A DNA stretch of 64,000 bases from Pilatotrama ljubarskyi (lineage: Eukaryota; Basidiomycota; Agaricomycetes; Polyporales; Polyporaceae). The notes beneath the pieces are model-generated. The model was not told where the DNA came from and searched no databases. It saw nothing but the letters and a program-made list of their open reading frames with translations. The stretch covers positions 2,464-66,463 of the forward strand of contig MU277731.1 of the NCBI GenBank assembly GCA_022385805.1, given 5' to 3'. Position numbers and translations under genes: made by a program. Numbering within the stretch: position 1 is the first letter of the stretch; the number at the start of each line of letters is the position of its first letter. Shown here in pieces: positions 22,858-35,723 of this stretch.

Positions 22858-23987
22858 GGACGCCGTCGCAGTCGTCGTGTCGTCGTCGGTGGGTCGTACT
22901 CGTTCTTGTCGTCAACAGCGAGCAGCGCGCACGGGCGGGGACGACGGCAACAGTCACAGTACAGGAGAGAGGCCTTTGTTTGTCCTCTGTTTGGCCCGCT
23001 CTCTGCCCCCGGCTGTGGGAGTGTGACTCTGCTCTCCCCCAAGCGCCCACGTGGCTCTCGCGCACTGAGTCACGAAAGCGTGACAGGAGGAGTAACGCGG
23101 GAGCACACGCGAGCGCTCACCGTGTGGACTCCACACTCCCTGCATCATGTGTGCTCGCGAGCGGACACCTTCGAGGCCGAGATCTCGTCTGGAGCACCCA
23201 ATAATGGCACAGGACGTTACGGCATGCCACATCATACAGAGTATCCGTGCTCGAAGACATCATATGGGTCCGCTTCCGCAACGGCACACTCGGCCAGCGG
23301 GAGCGGGAGCGGGAGCGAGAGGCACTGAGCATTAATATTCAGCTGTACCATCTGCATGCAACGTTGACTATGCCATGTTCCTTTCAAAAGCGCAGTACCA
23401 CGAGCCAGATTCTGGGAGCACGGATATCGAGGACACAATCACGCAGTTTCCACCGACACTGCTACGGCGGATCGAAGAACCAAAAGACACAGATGCGCAA
23501 GAACGTCTATCGAGAGGAAGTCCCAAGCCGGGCGACTATGGTACAAGCACTACGTATTTAGCACATATGAGGCGTCTTCCCTCCGAGTCGTCCGTGGCGA
23601 TGATGATGATGTACGTTTCCACTAGATAGTAGTAGTAGGACCTCCAAGCATACGTATAGGGTAAGAGCGGCGCGCATGCCGCCAAACATGTACACGGTAA
23701 AACACAAAGCACTGCGATGGACTGCGACACTGAATCATAAGGGGGGTAACATCCGGCCGCCATCATGCTGCTACAACATACACGCATACACTACCGTCTC
23801 GCACGAACGTTCTGTCGTCACGTACCATATCCCATTCGCCCCGTCACAAACACGCGGGGCGAGCATATCGCAAGAAAGAAGACTCGTACAAGGCATAAGA
23901 AGGAGAAGCCAAAAAGGCCGCTGCTGCTACGAACGTCAGCACTCGCCTCCCGCAGGAAGGAGGTCAAACGCCCTTACCGTCCGGACG
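22858..23987. other. upstream region of the FHA gene and 3' flank of the F-box-like gene
   Basis: No gene is recognised. A GATGATGATGATG and TAGTAGTAGTAGG run lies near 23598-23640. The rest is ordinary intergenic sequence. Confidence 0.4.
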
Positions 23988-25654
23988 TCATGTCTTCCGG
24001 GGGGTATCCTGCAGCGCCTCTCTCACCCGCTCTCCCTCCGCAGGCGAGAGCGTTTCCAGAACGGGCGTGGCGTCCGCGGGTCGCGAGGCGACGCGGTACC
24101 ACGTCGCTTCGTACAGATACATGCCAGTGGTGCCGGCGGTGGCGTCCTGCACCCCAACTCCGACGTACTGGAGCGAGCGGATGCCCGTAGCGAGCATGAG
24201 CGCGAGGCTCAGGTATCGGCCCTTGAGGCTCTGGAAGTCCGAGGACGACTCGCCCCCGCCGGCGTATCCGATGAAGAGCCCCTCGATCGACGTCGTGCGG
24301 AGGATGTCAATGTTACGTTGCTGCAGGAGGAGCGCGTGCCCGGCATGAGCCTCTCTGACAGTCCGAGATACGACGAAACGAGGAGAACGACACGCACCGC
24401 CCAATCCTGGAACGCGTGCCACTGCACGCCGTAGCGACTGCATGGGCCGTCCGTGTAGACGAGCTCGAGATACCGCAGTGACGGCATCGAGCTCTTCATG
24501 CGCTCGAGCATCGTGACGGGAACAGCGTCCGAGAGCGTACATGACAGCACGACCGGATTGGCCCGCTCCATGAAGAGCGCCGTCTTGAGGTCAGACGAGT
24601 TGTGGGAACCGCTGCCACCGCGCGTGGCCCCGATCGAATACTGCAGCTGCAGCCGCCGGACGGGAGAAGGGAAGGCGGTTATAGGCGCGCTCGTCTCGAG
24701 GTAGTCGAGCTCGGGCCAGCAGACGGCGGGCCCGGTCTCCTGCTTGACGGAGAACTCGCGGTAGAACGTGAGCCGACGAAGGTTGGGGAACGCGCGGGCG
24801 AGCTCGGATATCTTGGCGATGCGGCCGCCGATCTCGAGCGTGTGCAGGTTCGGCCAGACGTGACGGTCGATGATGCTCTCGAGCATGCAGCCGCACTCCC
24901 AGAGCTTGAGGTGCTTGAGCGAGTCCACGAACGGGCCAAACGGGGTGATGTCGCCCTGGGGGCGGGGACCGTCCTTCCAGAGGCCGTTCTCGACGACTGC
25001 GGGGGTGCTGCGCAGCTGTGAGATGGCCTTGAGGGTGGAGTTCCCGATGTAGTAGAGGGAGACCTCCTTTAGGGACGTGAGCTGGGAAAGCGCCTCGTAG
25101 ACGGCCGGGTGGGATTGGAAGAGGGGCTCAGCGTCACGGATGTGTATTATGCGGAGATTGTCCGCCCTGAGGAGGAGGGTGGCGAGGACGTCGGCGGACG
25201 AGAAGTCTGCCTCGAAGCGTTCCCTTCCGCTGACGAGGTGCGCGCGCGCAAAGGCGCCCTCGAGGAGACGGAGGGCGCGGAGATGTCTGACGCGGCGGTG
25301 GGGGTCCGCGAGCATGAAGCGGCAGAATTTCTCGAGTCTCTCCGGGCCGTCGTCGTCGCCGGGGTCGCCGATGGAGACGTCGGAGAGGACGCGGGGCATG
25401 GCGAGGTCGTAGGCCTCCCTGCAGGTCATGGCGAGCTGGAGAGCGTCGCCGGGGGCACAGAAGTCGCTGATGGTCTTGAGGACATCGCGGTTGAGGGAGA
25501 GGAGCTCGAGGCGACGGAAGGGGGGTGTCTGGTCGAGTGTTCGCGAGCGGTCGACACGCGCGGGAGAGCGGTGGTTCGGCGCGAGAGGGGTTGCGGGGCG
25601 GGGGAGGAGGAGGGGGACGTGGAGGGTGGTCGCGGACTCACTGCTGACGGGCAT
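23988..25654 (-). CDS. F-box-like protein with leucine-rich C-terminal part
   Basis: ATG 25654 (MPVSSESATTLHV) is chosen because upstream codons look untranslated. Exons 24398-25654 and 23988-24320 join in frame (donor GTGCGT, acceptor TGCAG) to 529 residues. Residues 50-100 hold the degenerate F-box of this basidiomycete family: LNRDVLKTISDFCAPGD, LQLAMTCREAYDLAMPRVL, SDVSIG. The rest alternates short leucine-rich segments (LRALRLLEGAF, LRIIHIRDAEPLF, LKHLKLWECGC, LHTLEIGGRIAKISELARAF) as in F-box/LRR-like adaptors. Family members are presumed SCF ubiquitin-ligase adaptors; no target is suggested. The gene at 47922-49331 is a diverged paralogue with the same box pattern (ASRAAYALAFPRIVSDVTL). 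Confidence 0.82.
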
Positions 25655-28600
25655 TTTCAGAGGGTTCCTGTGAGGGGTGGCATGGAGGAGGTAGACGACG
25701 CTGAGGCGGGGTGTCTGGGATGAGTTGTGGTCGAGCTTGGGGAGGGCAGGGGAGCGGGGGAGGGGGTGGAGGAGGAGGTTGTTCTGGCAGGGGCCCTTAT
25801 TGGAGAGGCGGGGGTCATGGATGAATATAGGATTAGCAGCAGCTGGTGCTTGCTGAACCGCTGCATCTGGATCCGGGTGACAGTACTGGCAGGAGTGATC
25901 GGGCGCGGGTTCCTCGTAGAAATGGTTGTAGCTCAGCATCGCTATCCCCAGATCGCGCCCCGAGATCCGCCACGCGCGCGGTCCAGGACGGCTCGTGCAG
26001 CGAGAGGGAGAACGAGAGAGACGGCGGCGGCGAGGCGAGACGACGACGGCGGGACGACAGTCACGAAGAACTCGAAGGACGCACACCAGCCCCCGCCTTC
26101 CCCACGCCCTCGCTTCCACCCACGCTTCTTCTGCACCGGCATCCACTACGCGACCCTCCTGCCCTGCACATCCCACCCGTCTTCTCTACTCAACGCCTCT
26201 CCTACAACACCCTCTCGCCCCGACACTCCCCTCTGCCCGGCACCCGTCGCCCGCTCCCCCTTGGCACACAGCCGAACCGCGTGCTGCACTCGTCTCGCCG
26301 GAAGAGAGCTCTGTCCCCTGCCAGATATATTGTGCCACAGTCCCGGCACTCTGGGACGATCGGTCGGTGCGGCTGTGGTCTGATTGCGTTTGTGACGGCG
26401 CCCGCCCTGTATCAGTCTGAGTGTCTTGTCCTCGCATCTGCATCATATCACCCCGCCCGAACCTGAATCTCCTCTTCGCCCTGCAGACGCTGCCTGCGTC
26501 CCATACTTTACATCATGCACTCGAGGAACGCTCAGCAAACTCGGCGTTCCGCACTGCGCTACTGCGGACGCCACCGACCGCTGACCATGGACCGCTCGCT
26601 CGCGCTCGCGCGACGTCCTTCAGACAACTCTTTCCGCCGCGTCCACGCGTCCGTCGACTTTCCCCCGCATCGGGCGAGATCGTACTTTCCAAGGCGATCG
26701 TCGAGCGTACACACTTTGTACTTCTGATCACATCGATCGCGACAACGATCGGATATTCCAGGGAGCACTCGCAGTCGCAGCCGCCCACATTGCATGAGCG
26801 GCGGACGCGCCCCCCGGGCGAGCGTCCACAAGTTCGCGCTCTCTGACGCATCTGACCTTCGCTCGTCCTCGGGCGCTAGCCACTCCGTACCATCAGAAGA
26901 TTCAGAACTCTGCAAACAGGAAACTCAATCGCTCCCCCTTGTCTCCGACGAACAAGACGATTCCATCGCAGCCGTCGAGCGGGCGCGCTGAATTCCATCT
27001 GAAGAGCCCGACGAGGTGATTTTCAGAGTTTGGAATCTGACCGAAGAGAAAACTCTGTTCATGCGCACCCGGCCGTGGGTCCGGCGATGTCTTTCTCCCT
27101 GCGCACCTACACCATCGTATAGGCTATCTAACAGCATCTGGCGCACTCAGCCTGTGCCTCTCCAACTTTGATCATGATCAGTCGCTCGCGTCTGATTCGA
27201 CACTCAACAGAGCGGTCCACGGAGCTCCCGGAACTCCAGCTGCTCGAGCGCGGGCTTGAACTCAAAGATCAGATCCAAAGGCGACAGCAGCCCGGCGCAG
27301 GCCACATGTGCCTTGCAGGTTCATGCCGCATGCGCCTGCCACCAGGTGAGCTTGAACCCCTAGCTACTACAAACCCCCGTTCGCCGCCGTGGGCAGACTT
27401 GCCATCTGCGGCTTAGCTTGAACTCAGCGTGTAGCAGCAGACTCTGACCTGACCCACGGGATCTTCGACCGCCTCGTCCCGTTCGAGGCATTCCGGCCTA
27501 CCGAGTTCTACCCCTCTCTTTTGATTCCTGGAGCGACGAGCCCGAGCAGAGTTTGACAGTTCCTGTCCGCGACTCCGCGCGCGAGGGGGTTGTGGGGCGT
27601 GTACGCTCGAGTCATTTTACTGCATCCGCGTCCTCGCCCACTAGCTCCCCGCTGAACTGTCGACTCGGACCTTCGAGGCTAGCAGTCTCTCGAACTCCTG
27701 GCGTTCTCCGCTGTTACAGATAGAATCAATTCTACCTGCCTTAGACTTGACCGGCATGAGAACGCGGCGCAACCGGCACTCGCCATCGATGCGCCACGCA
27801 GCATTCGAGGCAGCCACCGTCATTTCACGTACTACGTGGCCCTCCGTCCGGACTCCCGCTGCGCGCTGGGCGTCGCGATTTGTCGACTTCGTCGCCACGC
27901 ACCGATAGCAACAACGGCAGAGCGGCTGTCCGACTGTGCTGCGTGCACCGCTCAACGCCCACCGAGACCCTGCGTTCTGGCCCGGGTTCAACCTACCTCT
28001 TGACGTGTCTCCTCGGGCGGCCAACAAGGTGCGCAGGTGACATCCGCTGCGAGGAGACGCTATGAAATGGCGCTTTGATCAATGCGAGGATGGCGATGGC
28101 CATTGGGGGCTCCCTTGGGTTCTCCGGCTATCTTGACGCTCTCCCGGGTCGACTTGCGGTCGCAGCGCGTGGGCCCGGTGCCGCTCAGAACTCAGGATTC
28201 GCCCGCAGCCTCGCAGGTACCCAAAGTCGACGCCTATTCAGTCCTGTTGAATTCTGTTGCATTCAGCGGTTAGCGCTAGCGGTAAAGGCAGGCCCTGGCA
28301 GGGAGCCCGGGGGCGAGGGCGGCTATGTAGTAACGGTGCGTCTACGTACGTCACCACCCGAAGGGTTAGCGCATTTCCTCCTTTGTTGACCTCGGACGCG
28401 CGTGCAGGTGCCGTGGCGCATCCGACAAGGGGAGCCCTGAGGTTAGTACAGTACGGGAGCTTGTGCACGACTTCTAGTGCCCGGCGAGGAGTCTGTCGCA
28501 AGCCCATGGGTGACTGCAGCCGGCATGATGTCGTACTGTGTTGCGGCGGACAGCGCACGTCTCCCGAACTCTGGGTCTACGCCGTTGTGTGGGTCGTCGG

Positions 28601-29821
28601 TGGCATTGATGGTGAGCATGTCTCTCCTTTCGATGGTATACCCATTGTCGATTTGGGTCTCCATACCGTGCGGAGGAGGTCTAAGCTGCACGCTGCCCCC
28701 CGATGCTGTCCCTGAATCGGGACTCGTGCAGAGTGGCGGCGGGCTTGGCGGATTTCGAATGGACTTGAAGCAGTTGAGGATCGGATCGCCGGAGAAGGCG
28801 GGGGCAGGCGGTGCCAGCAAACGTCTACTGACAGTCCGTTTGCCTCTCTTGGAGAGAAGGCCGATGGTAATTCTTCTGTAATCCGACTCGTGCCTCAGAG
28901 GTCGGAGTGGCACGGTCTGGAGACTCGAGAGGCGATGTGATGCTTACTTTGCGGGCACGTGCAGAGAAGAGTGGAAGTAGACGCAGAACAATATTCTGCC
29001 CGCGCTCTGCCTGACTTTGGTCCCGTCGTGGTCGTTCTAGATCTTCTACACCCGTACTTACAATGTCAGTTAACGGTGCTTCCGCGTCCAGCAATGGGCG
29101 CTTAGGATGCGCTACAGAAGCGCCGGCAAGCAGAAGACCGTAAGTATGTAGGCGCCTGCAGCTTGTAGTACTGCGGATATGGACGTCATCCACCAACATA
29201 TCGCGTAACCGTCGCATATGATGCACCCATAAAACACGTCGACAAACAGGTGCCGATACAGCGATGGAGTGTAGAACAGGTAACACATCCTCAGGCTTAA
29301 CTGTCGACGACGCTATTCGCGCGGCCAGCCTAGCCACCCGCTGCTGTCAACTAGTGACAAGGTGCAGCGTCCTCAGCGTTATCACTGGAGATTATAGTGG
29401 AGGCTTGGCTGCAATCATCGCACGCGTACATGCAAACACGCCCTAGCCGAGCTTCTCCGGCATCCGCAGTATATCAACTTGCTATCGAACCATCAGGACC
29501 CTCACCCTGCTCAGAATTGCCAGTCGTCCTGCAGACGTGGTCCTTGAGCTTGCATACTTAGCAGGTACCGAGCTACCCGTCCTCCTGCTCGCTCCGGCGC
29601 GACGTACGCACGTAAGTGCCGACTGAGAACGTGCGCATGAGTTACACCTCCGTCAGCCTTCAATTCCTCGGTCGTCCACCCTAACATACACTATTCGCCA
29701 GCTCCGAGCATCCAGGTCTACCATAAAACACCGATAGTAGGAAACACTGCAGGCGACGTACCCTAGCATTCATTCATCGCACACATCGCGCATAGCAGCA
29801 GCAGCAGCAGCAGCAGCAACA
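25655..29821. other. 4.2-kb gene-poor region
   Basis: I see no supportable gene. Patches look protein-like without a family: plus strand about 27450-27558 (THGIFDRLVPFEAFRPTEFY) and about 28050-28200 (MALINARMAMAIGGSLGF). The frames around them are broken. They may be remnants of a dead gene or chance. A CAG microsatellite lies at the right end. Confidence 0.35.
29792..29820 (+). repeat. (CAG)n microsatellite in the 5' leader
   Basis: About eight CAG/AGC triplets followed by CAAC end one base before the ATG at 29822, in the presumed 5' untranslated leader of the glutamine-synthetase-like gene. Confidence 0.85.
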
Positions 29822-31649
29822 ATGGCCTCCTCTACCAATGCGCAAAAGGACAGCCTTCCGCAGGCATACGGCGTGTTGTACGCGCCTTCCACCGGTTCAT
29901 CCACTGAAGCCCGAAGCCTCGACGAGCTCCTGACTTCGGACATTCGCTTCGTGCGGGTGCAGTGGATCGACTACGTGAACCTCGTCCGCTTCCGCGTCCT
30001 CCCCGTCAGCTACTTCCGCAAGCTCTTCTCGCAACGCGGCTCGCGCCCAGGCATCGGGATCGCGAAGATCGCGCTCGGGATCGTCGGGCTCATGGTCGCG
30101 GACGGCTTCGGCGCCGTTGGCGAGTACCTCTACGTCCCCGACATGAGCAGCTGGCGCGTGTGCACGTACGCGCCCGGCCACGCGTCGGTCATGGGCTGGT
30201 TCCGGGAGAAGACCCCAGACCCGCGCTCGGGCGTGACGGTCGACATGTGCCCGCGCACCCTCCTGGGCAGGCTCGTTCAGTACGATAAACCCCTCTAGCC
30301 CCTCCTTCATATGCTAGAAGCTGATTGCGTTTAGGGAGGCACAGGAGAAGGCCGGCGTGTCCTTCCTCCTCGGCGTCGAGTCGGAGTTTATCCTGATGAG
30401 CGCGACCGAGCCTGAGCCGGTGTTCGTAAACTACGCGGACTGGTCGTGCTCGGCCGCGACCCGCACGGGCAGCGTTCAATCCGTCGTGCTAGAGGAAATT
30501 GTCAGCGACCTCCTCGCGGCGGGCATCGAGGTACAGATGTATCACGCCGAGGCCGCGCCAGGGCAGGTGAGCAGCTCGGAGTCTCTACCATCGCGTCTCC
30601 TATTCCCTTCCCCTTCCCTTCCTCTGCGCTCTCGTTCCCCGGCGATCAATGTGCTGAAGCGCGACGTCTGCTCCCGCCCGCCAGTACGAGGTGATCACCG
30701 GGCCCCTAGCGCCCCTCGAAGCGGCCGACACGCTCGTCTTCACGCGCGAGACGATCCACAACGTCGCGAACAAGCACGGCCTGCGCGCCACCTTCGCGCC
30801 GCGCCTTCACACCCACTCGTGTGAGTGCCCCTTCTCCCGAGCCCCGTGACGTCCTCCGTCTTCCATGCGACCGTCTCGCTGATGAATAGCACGTACCTAC
30901 GCGCGCGGCGCTGCGTCTGCGACGTGTGGGATTCAAACAGGCGGCAGCGGCGCGCACACGCACGTTTCCGTGCACGGCCCTGCGACTGGCCCGCGCGCGG
31001 CCGACGAGGCGCGCGCACCCACGCTCACGCCGACAGAGCGGTCCTTTGTGCAGGGCCTGCTCTCGCACCTCCCGGCGGTCTGCGCGTTCACCCTCCCCAC
31101 GTCTGCGTCCTACCTGCGCGTCGAGGACGGGATCTGGTCTGGGGGCACGTACGCGGCGTGGGGCACGGACAACCGCGAGGTGCCGATGCGCCTGTGCGGA
31201 CCGCAGGGCCACCACCACTTTGAGCTGAAGTGCGTGGACGCGACGGCGACGCCCCATCTCGCGTTCGCTGCGATCGTCGGGGCGGGCTTGAGGGGAATCG
31301 TGGACGGGGCGCTGTTGACGGTGGGCGATTGCCGGAAGCCGGTCGCGGAAATGAACGACCGGGAGAGGGCTGAGGTGGGCTTGGCGAACGCCTTGCGCCT
31401 CCCGAGGACTATCGCGGACGCGAGGAAGGCTCTCGCGGCGGACGAGGCCATGAAAGACGTCCTCGGGCCGAACTTCGTGCGGCCATATATCGCCGTGAAC
31501 GAGGTGAGCAGAGTCCACTCCATTGCCGGCGGAGGCGTTGGGATCGTCGGTTTTGATCACGATTCGTGTCGCCCTGGCAGATGCTGGAGAAGTTCATGCA
31601 GGGCAGGGACGAGAGGGAGACATTGCAGAAGCTCCTCGACTACTTCTGA
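29822..31649 (+). CDS. glutamine-synthetase-like gamma-glutamyl ligase (FluG C-terminal-domain type)
   Basis: Exons 29822-30279, 30335-30566, 30685-30820, 30941-31503 and 31581-31649 join in frame to 485 residues. The N-terminal beta-grasp part contains VRVQWIDYVNLVRFRVLP. Catalytic landmarks follow in order: LGVESEF (metal-binding Glu pair), MYHAEAAPGQYEV, GSGAHTHVSVHG (ATP/metal His), NREVPMRLCGP, and HFELKCVDATATPHLA. In true glutamine synthetases this last segment reads R-x-E-x-R..D..NPY; here it is the FluG-like variant. The length matches the GS-only part of FluG and the PuuA-type glutamyl-polyamine synthetases, without the amidohydrolase half. Reaction: ATP-dependent joining of the glutamate gamma-carboxyl to an amine; substrate not decided by sequence. 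Convergent with the permease locus at 31.8-35.7 kb. Confidence 0.92.
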
Positions 31650-31832
31650 TTCGGCGTGTCGATCGTCGTGTACAATACAGACCGCATACATACACGGACA
31701 TCGTGATGGCCCTGCGCCTACCAGATGCCCCGATCTCTACGCTGCGAAATCCGGGCAGCAGGTCATGCAGAGTCCGGTTACAGATCCGACTGGGGGTGGT
31801 GGCATGGATCTCGACAGCGGGCAGGATCTCGT

Positions 31833-33010
31833 CTAATTTCCTGTGAGACATCGTCTTGAGTTGACCATCTCGATCACGTCCACACGCCTACAGGCCACCA
31901 CGACATACGCAAGAATACTATTTCGCAGCCTCCACGCTCCTCCTCTGGCGAGGCGGAACCATGCACATTGCTTCTCCGCCGATGCTTGGCTCAGGCCGTC
32001 GATCACCTCAAGCGCCTCACCCCCAGCGCGGCCCAGAGTCGTTTGGGGGCCCTGACACGCCGCCGTACACAGGAGCGTAGTAGTACTAGTAGACGAGACA
32101 AAGGATGACCTGCCCGGCAAAAAGCGACGATCGTGTAATCTCATTCTGTCCGCACAGGGCCCGTGTGCTGTAGGGAAGGCGAGTATGACGACTTGGAAGA
32201 ACATCCAGCACACCACGACAACAGCGACGAGCAGACCCCGCAAGTGTAGCGCAACCGGTTATGTGAACAGCGATCGTGCACCCTGGAGTCCTGACACTCA
32301 CGAGTCGACCTAGACAGAGCGGCCCAGGGGTTCACTCCCAAGGCCTGCTCCCTAGGAATCGGCATAATATGGGGATGCAGTACGCGGTGTGCTGTCCGGC
32401 TATCCCGAGGCTGCAGATCACGGTAGCCGTGGTGGAACCGGCAAAGACGAGAAGCCTAAACAGGAGTGCAACGAATGCGGCGGCGCAGACCGCCTTGACT
32501 GGGGTGAGAGTGCGTTATTGACACTCTGCATAAAACGAACAGCGCGCCTGTCAGGGGCGAACGCGGATATCTCACCTGATGCAGCTGTGAGCTGAAGGAA
32601 GACGTAAGTCTGACGAGAGTCTGTGCTACGGATCGGTGACACGCACCAGACTCGAGGGGTCCATGAACCTAGGGTCAGGGGTGATCCAGGTAATAATGGC
32701 GTCTCGGGAGTGTGAGCACAATGAACGATCGAATGCCAGAAAATCCGAGCATGCTGCCCATTATGCAAGCGTACGGTTCGAGTGTACGTCCATGTCGAGC
32801 TGGTAGGAGGTACTGACGTCCACACCATGCCGGTCATCCTCCATCATGGAGGGAGAATCTCAAGACCGATCTGTAGAGGCGTTAGCGGGACTCGGATAAT
32901 ACGTGCAGCGGCGACATACAATATTTCGGGGACTACGGCGATGATGCCAATGCCGATGCCGGAGATTTCTGTGCCAGTGGGCTCGAATGCTGCTCAAAAC
33001 TCCTCTGCGA
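31833..33010 (-). pseudogene. decayed second copy of the amino-acid permease (C-terminal part)
   Basis: Segments parallel the intact permease at 33357-35723 in the same order. QLTAASGEISAFAPDR corresponds to QLTAASRQTFAFARDR. LLVFAGSTTATVICSLGIAG corresponds to LLAFAGPTANSAIFSLAIAG. CWMFFQVVILAFPTAHGP corresponds to AWMIFSVIILAFPTAPGP. GPQTTLGRAGG corresponds to the end. The copy is broken: a TGA falls where the intact gene reads NEWNPGPFTLGRF, the frame changes at least twice, and the N-terminal half is missing or unrecognisable beyond about 33000. It is a tandem partial duplicate that has lost function. Divergence looks substantial, so it is not recent. Confidence 0.75.
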
Positions 33011-33356
33011 TCTAGCTCTTCCAGATCGGCACTGTCGCTGAGTATACTTGGCCGGCCGCTTTGTCCGTTCCGTACAGGCTGTAAAAGTTCCTTATGGCTC
33101 GGCTGATGATGGGGCACACACTGGGCAGAACCGATCGCGATGGAGCGCTAGCGAGTAACTCAGCAAGACGAAGGTCGAGGATTAAGACGAGAAATTCGTA
33201 AGCTTCAGCGTTGCAGAGGCGTACAACGGACTACAGAAGCTATGTGGTATATAAGGATATGGCATACGATCTTCTGGGCCAATAGCTCAATGAACGACCG
33301 ACCATGGCAAGCGACAAGCCACTTACAAACACTCCCCCTACTACCCGTGGGAGGTA

Positions 33357-35723
33357 CTATACCTTCTGCTTCTCAGTTGGCTCTGACGTCTCGCTTGCTC
33401 TGTCCACGTCCTCAGAGCCCGGCCCAACGGGGAGTCCCGCGTGGTCCGCCTCCTTGAGGGTCATCTGCGGGCCGTTGAACCAGCACGCGCCGCCATAAAT
33501 CGGGACATGATAGTAGATGAGGCAGAGGATGATCCATCCGCCGAAGACGACGATCATGTAGTTCATGCCGTCTGCCGTTGGCCCCGGGGCAGTAGGGAAG
33601 GCGAGGATGATGACGGAGAATATCATCCAGGCGACGGCGATTACGGCTACGGGGAGTCCCTGAAGGCGGAAAATGGGTCAAACAGTGCTAGGACGCTGTC
33701 TTGGCACAAGATCAACGTACGAAGCGACCGAGAGTAAAAGGGCCTGGGTTCCATTCGTTTCCTCCCAGGAACCGGCTGGCAATCGGTATGCTGAACGCGG
33801 TGTACTGTCCAGCGATGGCGAGGCTGAAGATAGCGGAGTTGGCAGTTGGGCCAGCGAAGGCAAGCAATCCCAGGAGGAGTGCGATGAATGCGGAAGCCCA
33901 GACAGCATTAACAGGCGTCTGCGTACGCTTGTTGACCTTGTATATGATACTCGAGAAGGGAAGGCCGCGATCGCGAGCGAAGGCAAACGTCTGCCGGGAG
34001 GCAGCAGTGAGCTGCGAGAAAGCTATATTAGCGTCATTCACAACTAATGGAGCTCGAGGAGAATGTACATACGATGCTTGAACCCATCAAGAACCTGGTA
34101 CACGGTCAGTCGTTGCTTATCAAGGGTCGTTCGAAAGAAGACTGGAAGGAAAACTTACTGTACAAAGACGACGATGGACCAAACAGCTAAAGTCCCATTC
34201 CGTCCAAAACTGTTAAACAAGATCTGGGATTCCGATATGACCTAGTTGTACCTCCAGCGAAGACATCAAGAGGACCTACAGTAGCCATAGGCTGTCCTAT
34301 CGGGTTCTCCATGATGCTCTCTAGGTCGGTCCCCATGCAGAAAGCGATGACCACGTTGATGACTGAGAGTACATGCTGAGTAAAGCCCTTACATATGCAT
34401 TAGGCCCACGGGGAAACTTACCCCAACCTAGCACGCCGGCGATACCGACCGCACTTATGATCGCCCATGGGACGGCGATGCGAGCATTGGAGGCTTCCTC
34501 GCTGATATGTACTGAGGCATCGAATCCCCCTGCGCACACCATGTCAGGATGTGGTGATGCATCATGTACAGCATTAACTCACCGATTGTCCACAGTGGAG
34601 CAAGGAAACTGAGCACGAACGCGAATCCGTTTGGCCATCCGTAGACTGCAGCCACGACAACATATCAGCAGCAGCATAGAGCTATTCATGAGGCAAGCTG
34701 CTCATTCACGTACAATTCGCGAACCCTCCGAACGCATATGATGCTGTGTTCCTGAACTCTTTGGGTGTGGCGACGGGCAGAGCGATAATGATAGCCAGAC
34801 AGAGCCTATATTGTCGCGGTATCAAACAGATCGGATATACGCGTGAACGCGTAAGTAAGACTTACAAGAGGTTCAGCACCACAAAAACACCCTGCATCCG
34901 GGCGACAACTGATGTGGCTAACGATGACACAAAGCCGTGGCATATGAGCAGGGCCACGTAAACGGCGCTATGATCGTCTTCTAGTGAGTCTTGCACGGTA
35001 CGTAGTATGTCATTAGGCACTCACAAGGTTTGACCCGTCGTCGGTACAAAGCTTGCATTGGTACCAATCGAGACTGCAGCCATGAGCTGGACGGCACAAC
35101 CCCAATCGATGGACGCGAGGCCCGCGATGAGTCCCATTGAGTTGGAGTCTGCAGTCCTTGAGTGGCGCACACGCGAGAGCGGACATCTAGCACTTACAGC
35201 CCACAATCCACGAGAGTACTTTCTTCCACCGTGGCGTCGCGAAAGTCCACGTCCAGTAATACAGACCGCCGGAAGTTGGTGCCGACGAGCCCAACTCGGC
35301 CAAAGCGAGCCCGACAAACATGAGAAAGAAGGAACAGACAGCCCACTGTGACGGGATGTCAGGCGTTATTCGAAGCAGATATATGCACATCACTTACACC
35401 CCAGACTAAGGCAACAGGACCACCGTTCGGGATAGCAAAGACCAGCACGGACCTATACGAACGGTCAGACGTGATAGTGTGCACGCGGAAGCTCGAGCAT
35501 ACGCAATGGATGGGAACAGTCCAATGATACTGAAGCCAAGCCCAAAGACTTCGATCGGATTGAAGGCTCGCTTGAATTCCTGCTTGTAGCCCAACGCTGC
35601 CAGAGCCGCATTGTCGCTTGCGATGCTATCTCTATCATACCCATGTGGCTCGTGCTCCGGGACCTCCGTGACTTGAACAAAAGGCGCAGGCGCGGTCTTC
35701 TTCTCGATCTTAGCAAAAGACAT
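33357..35723 (-). CDS. amino-acid/GABA permease (APC superfamily, UGA4/ACT type)
   Basis: ATG 35723 gives a soluble start (MSFAKIEKKTAPAPF) and then ALGYKQEFKRAFNPIEVFGLGFSIIGLFPSIA, the usual entry to helix 1. About ten short exons follow: WAVCSFFLMFVGLALAEL, SSAPTSGGLYYWTWTFA, GLASIDWGCAVQLMAAVS, a helix with LCLAIIIALPVATP, VYGWPNGFAFVLSFLAPLWT, and GGFDASVHISEEASNARI then AVPWAIISAVGIAGVLGWG. That last box is the hallmark of this permease group. The C-terminal helices run to IYYHVPIYGGACWFNGPQ, and the stop TAG is at 33357. In fungi such proteins import GABA, choline or polyamines with protons; the substrate cannot be fixed here. Its partner may be the glutamyl ligase next door. A dead duplicate lies immediately downstream. 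Confidence 0.93.

Noticed and set aside
25655..26176. N-terminal extension of the first F-box-like gene
   Set aside because: Open in frame, but composition is Pro/His-rich and unlike the family; ATG 25654 is close to the box as in the paralogue.
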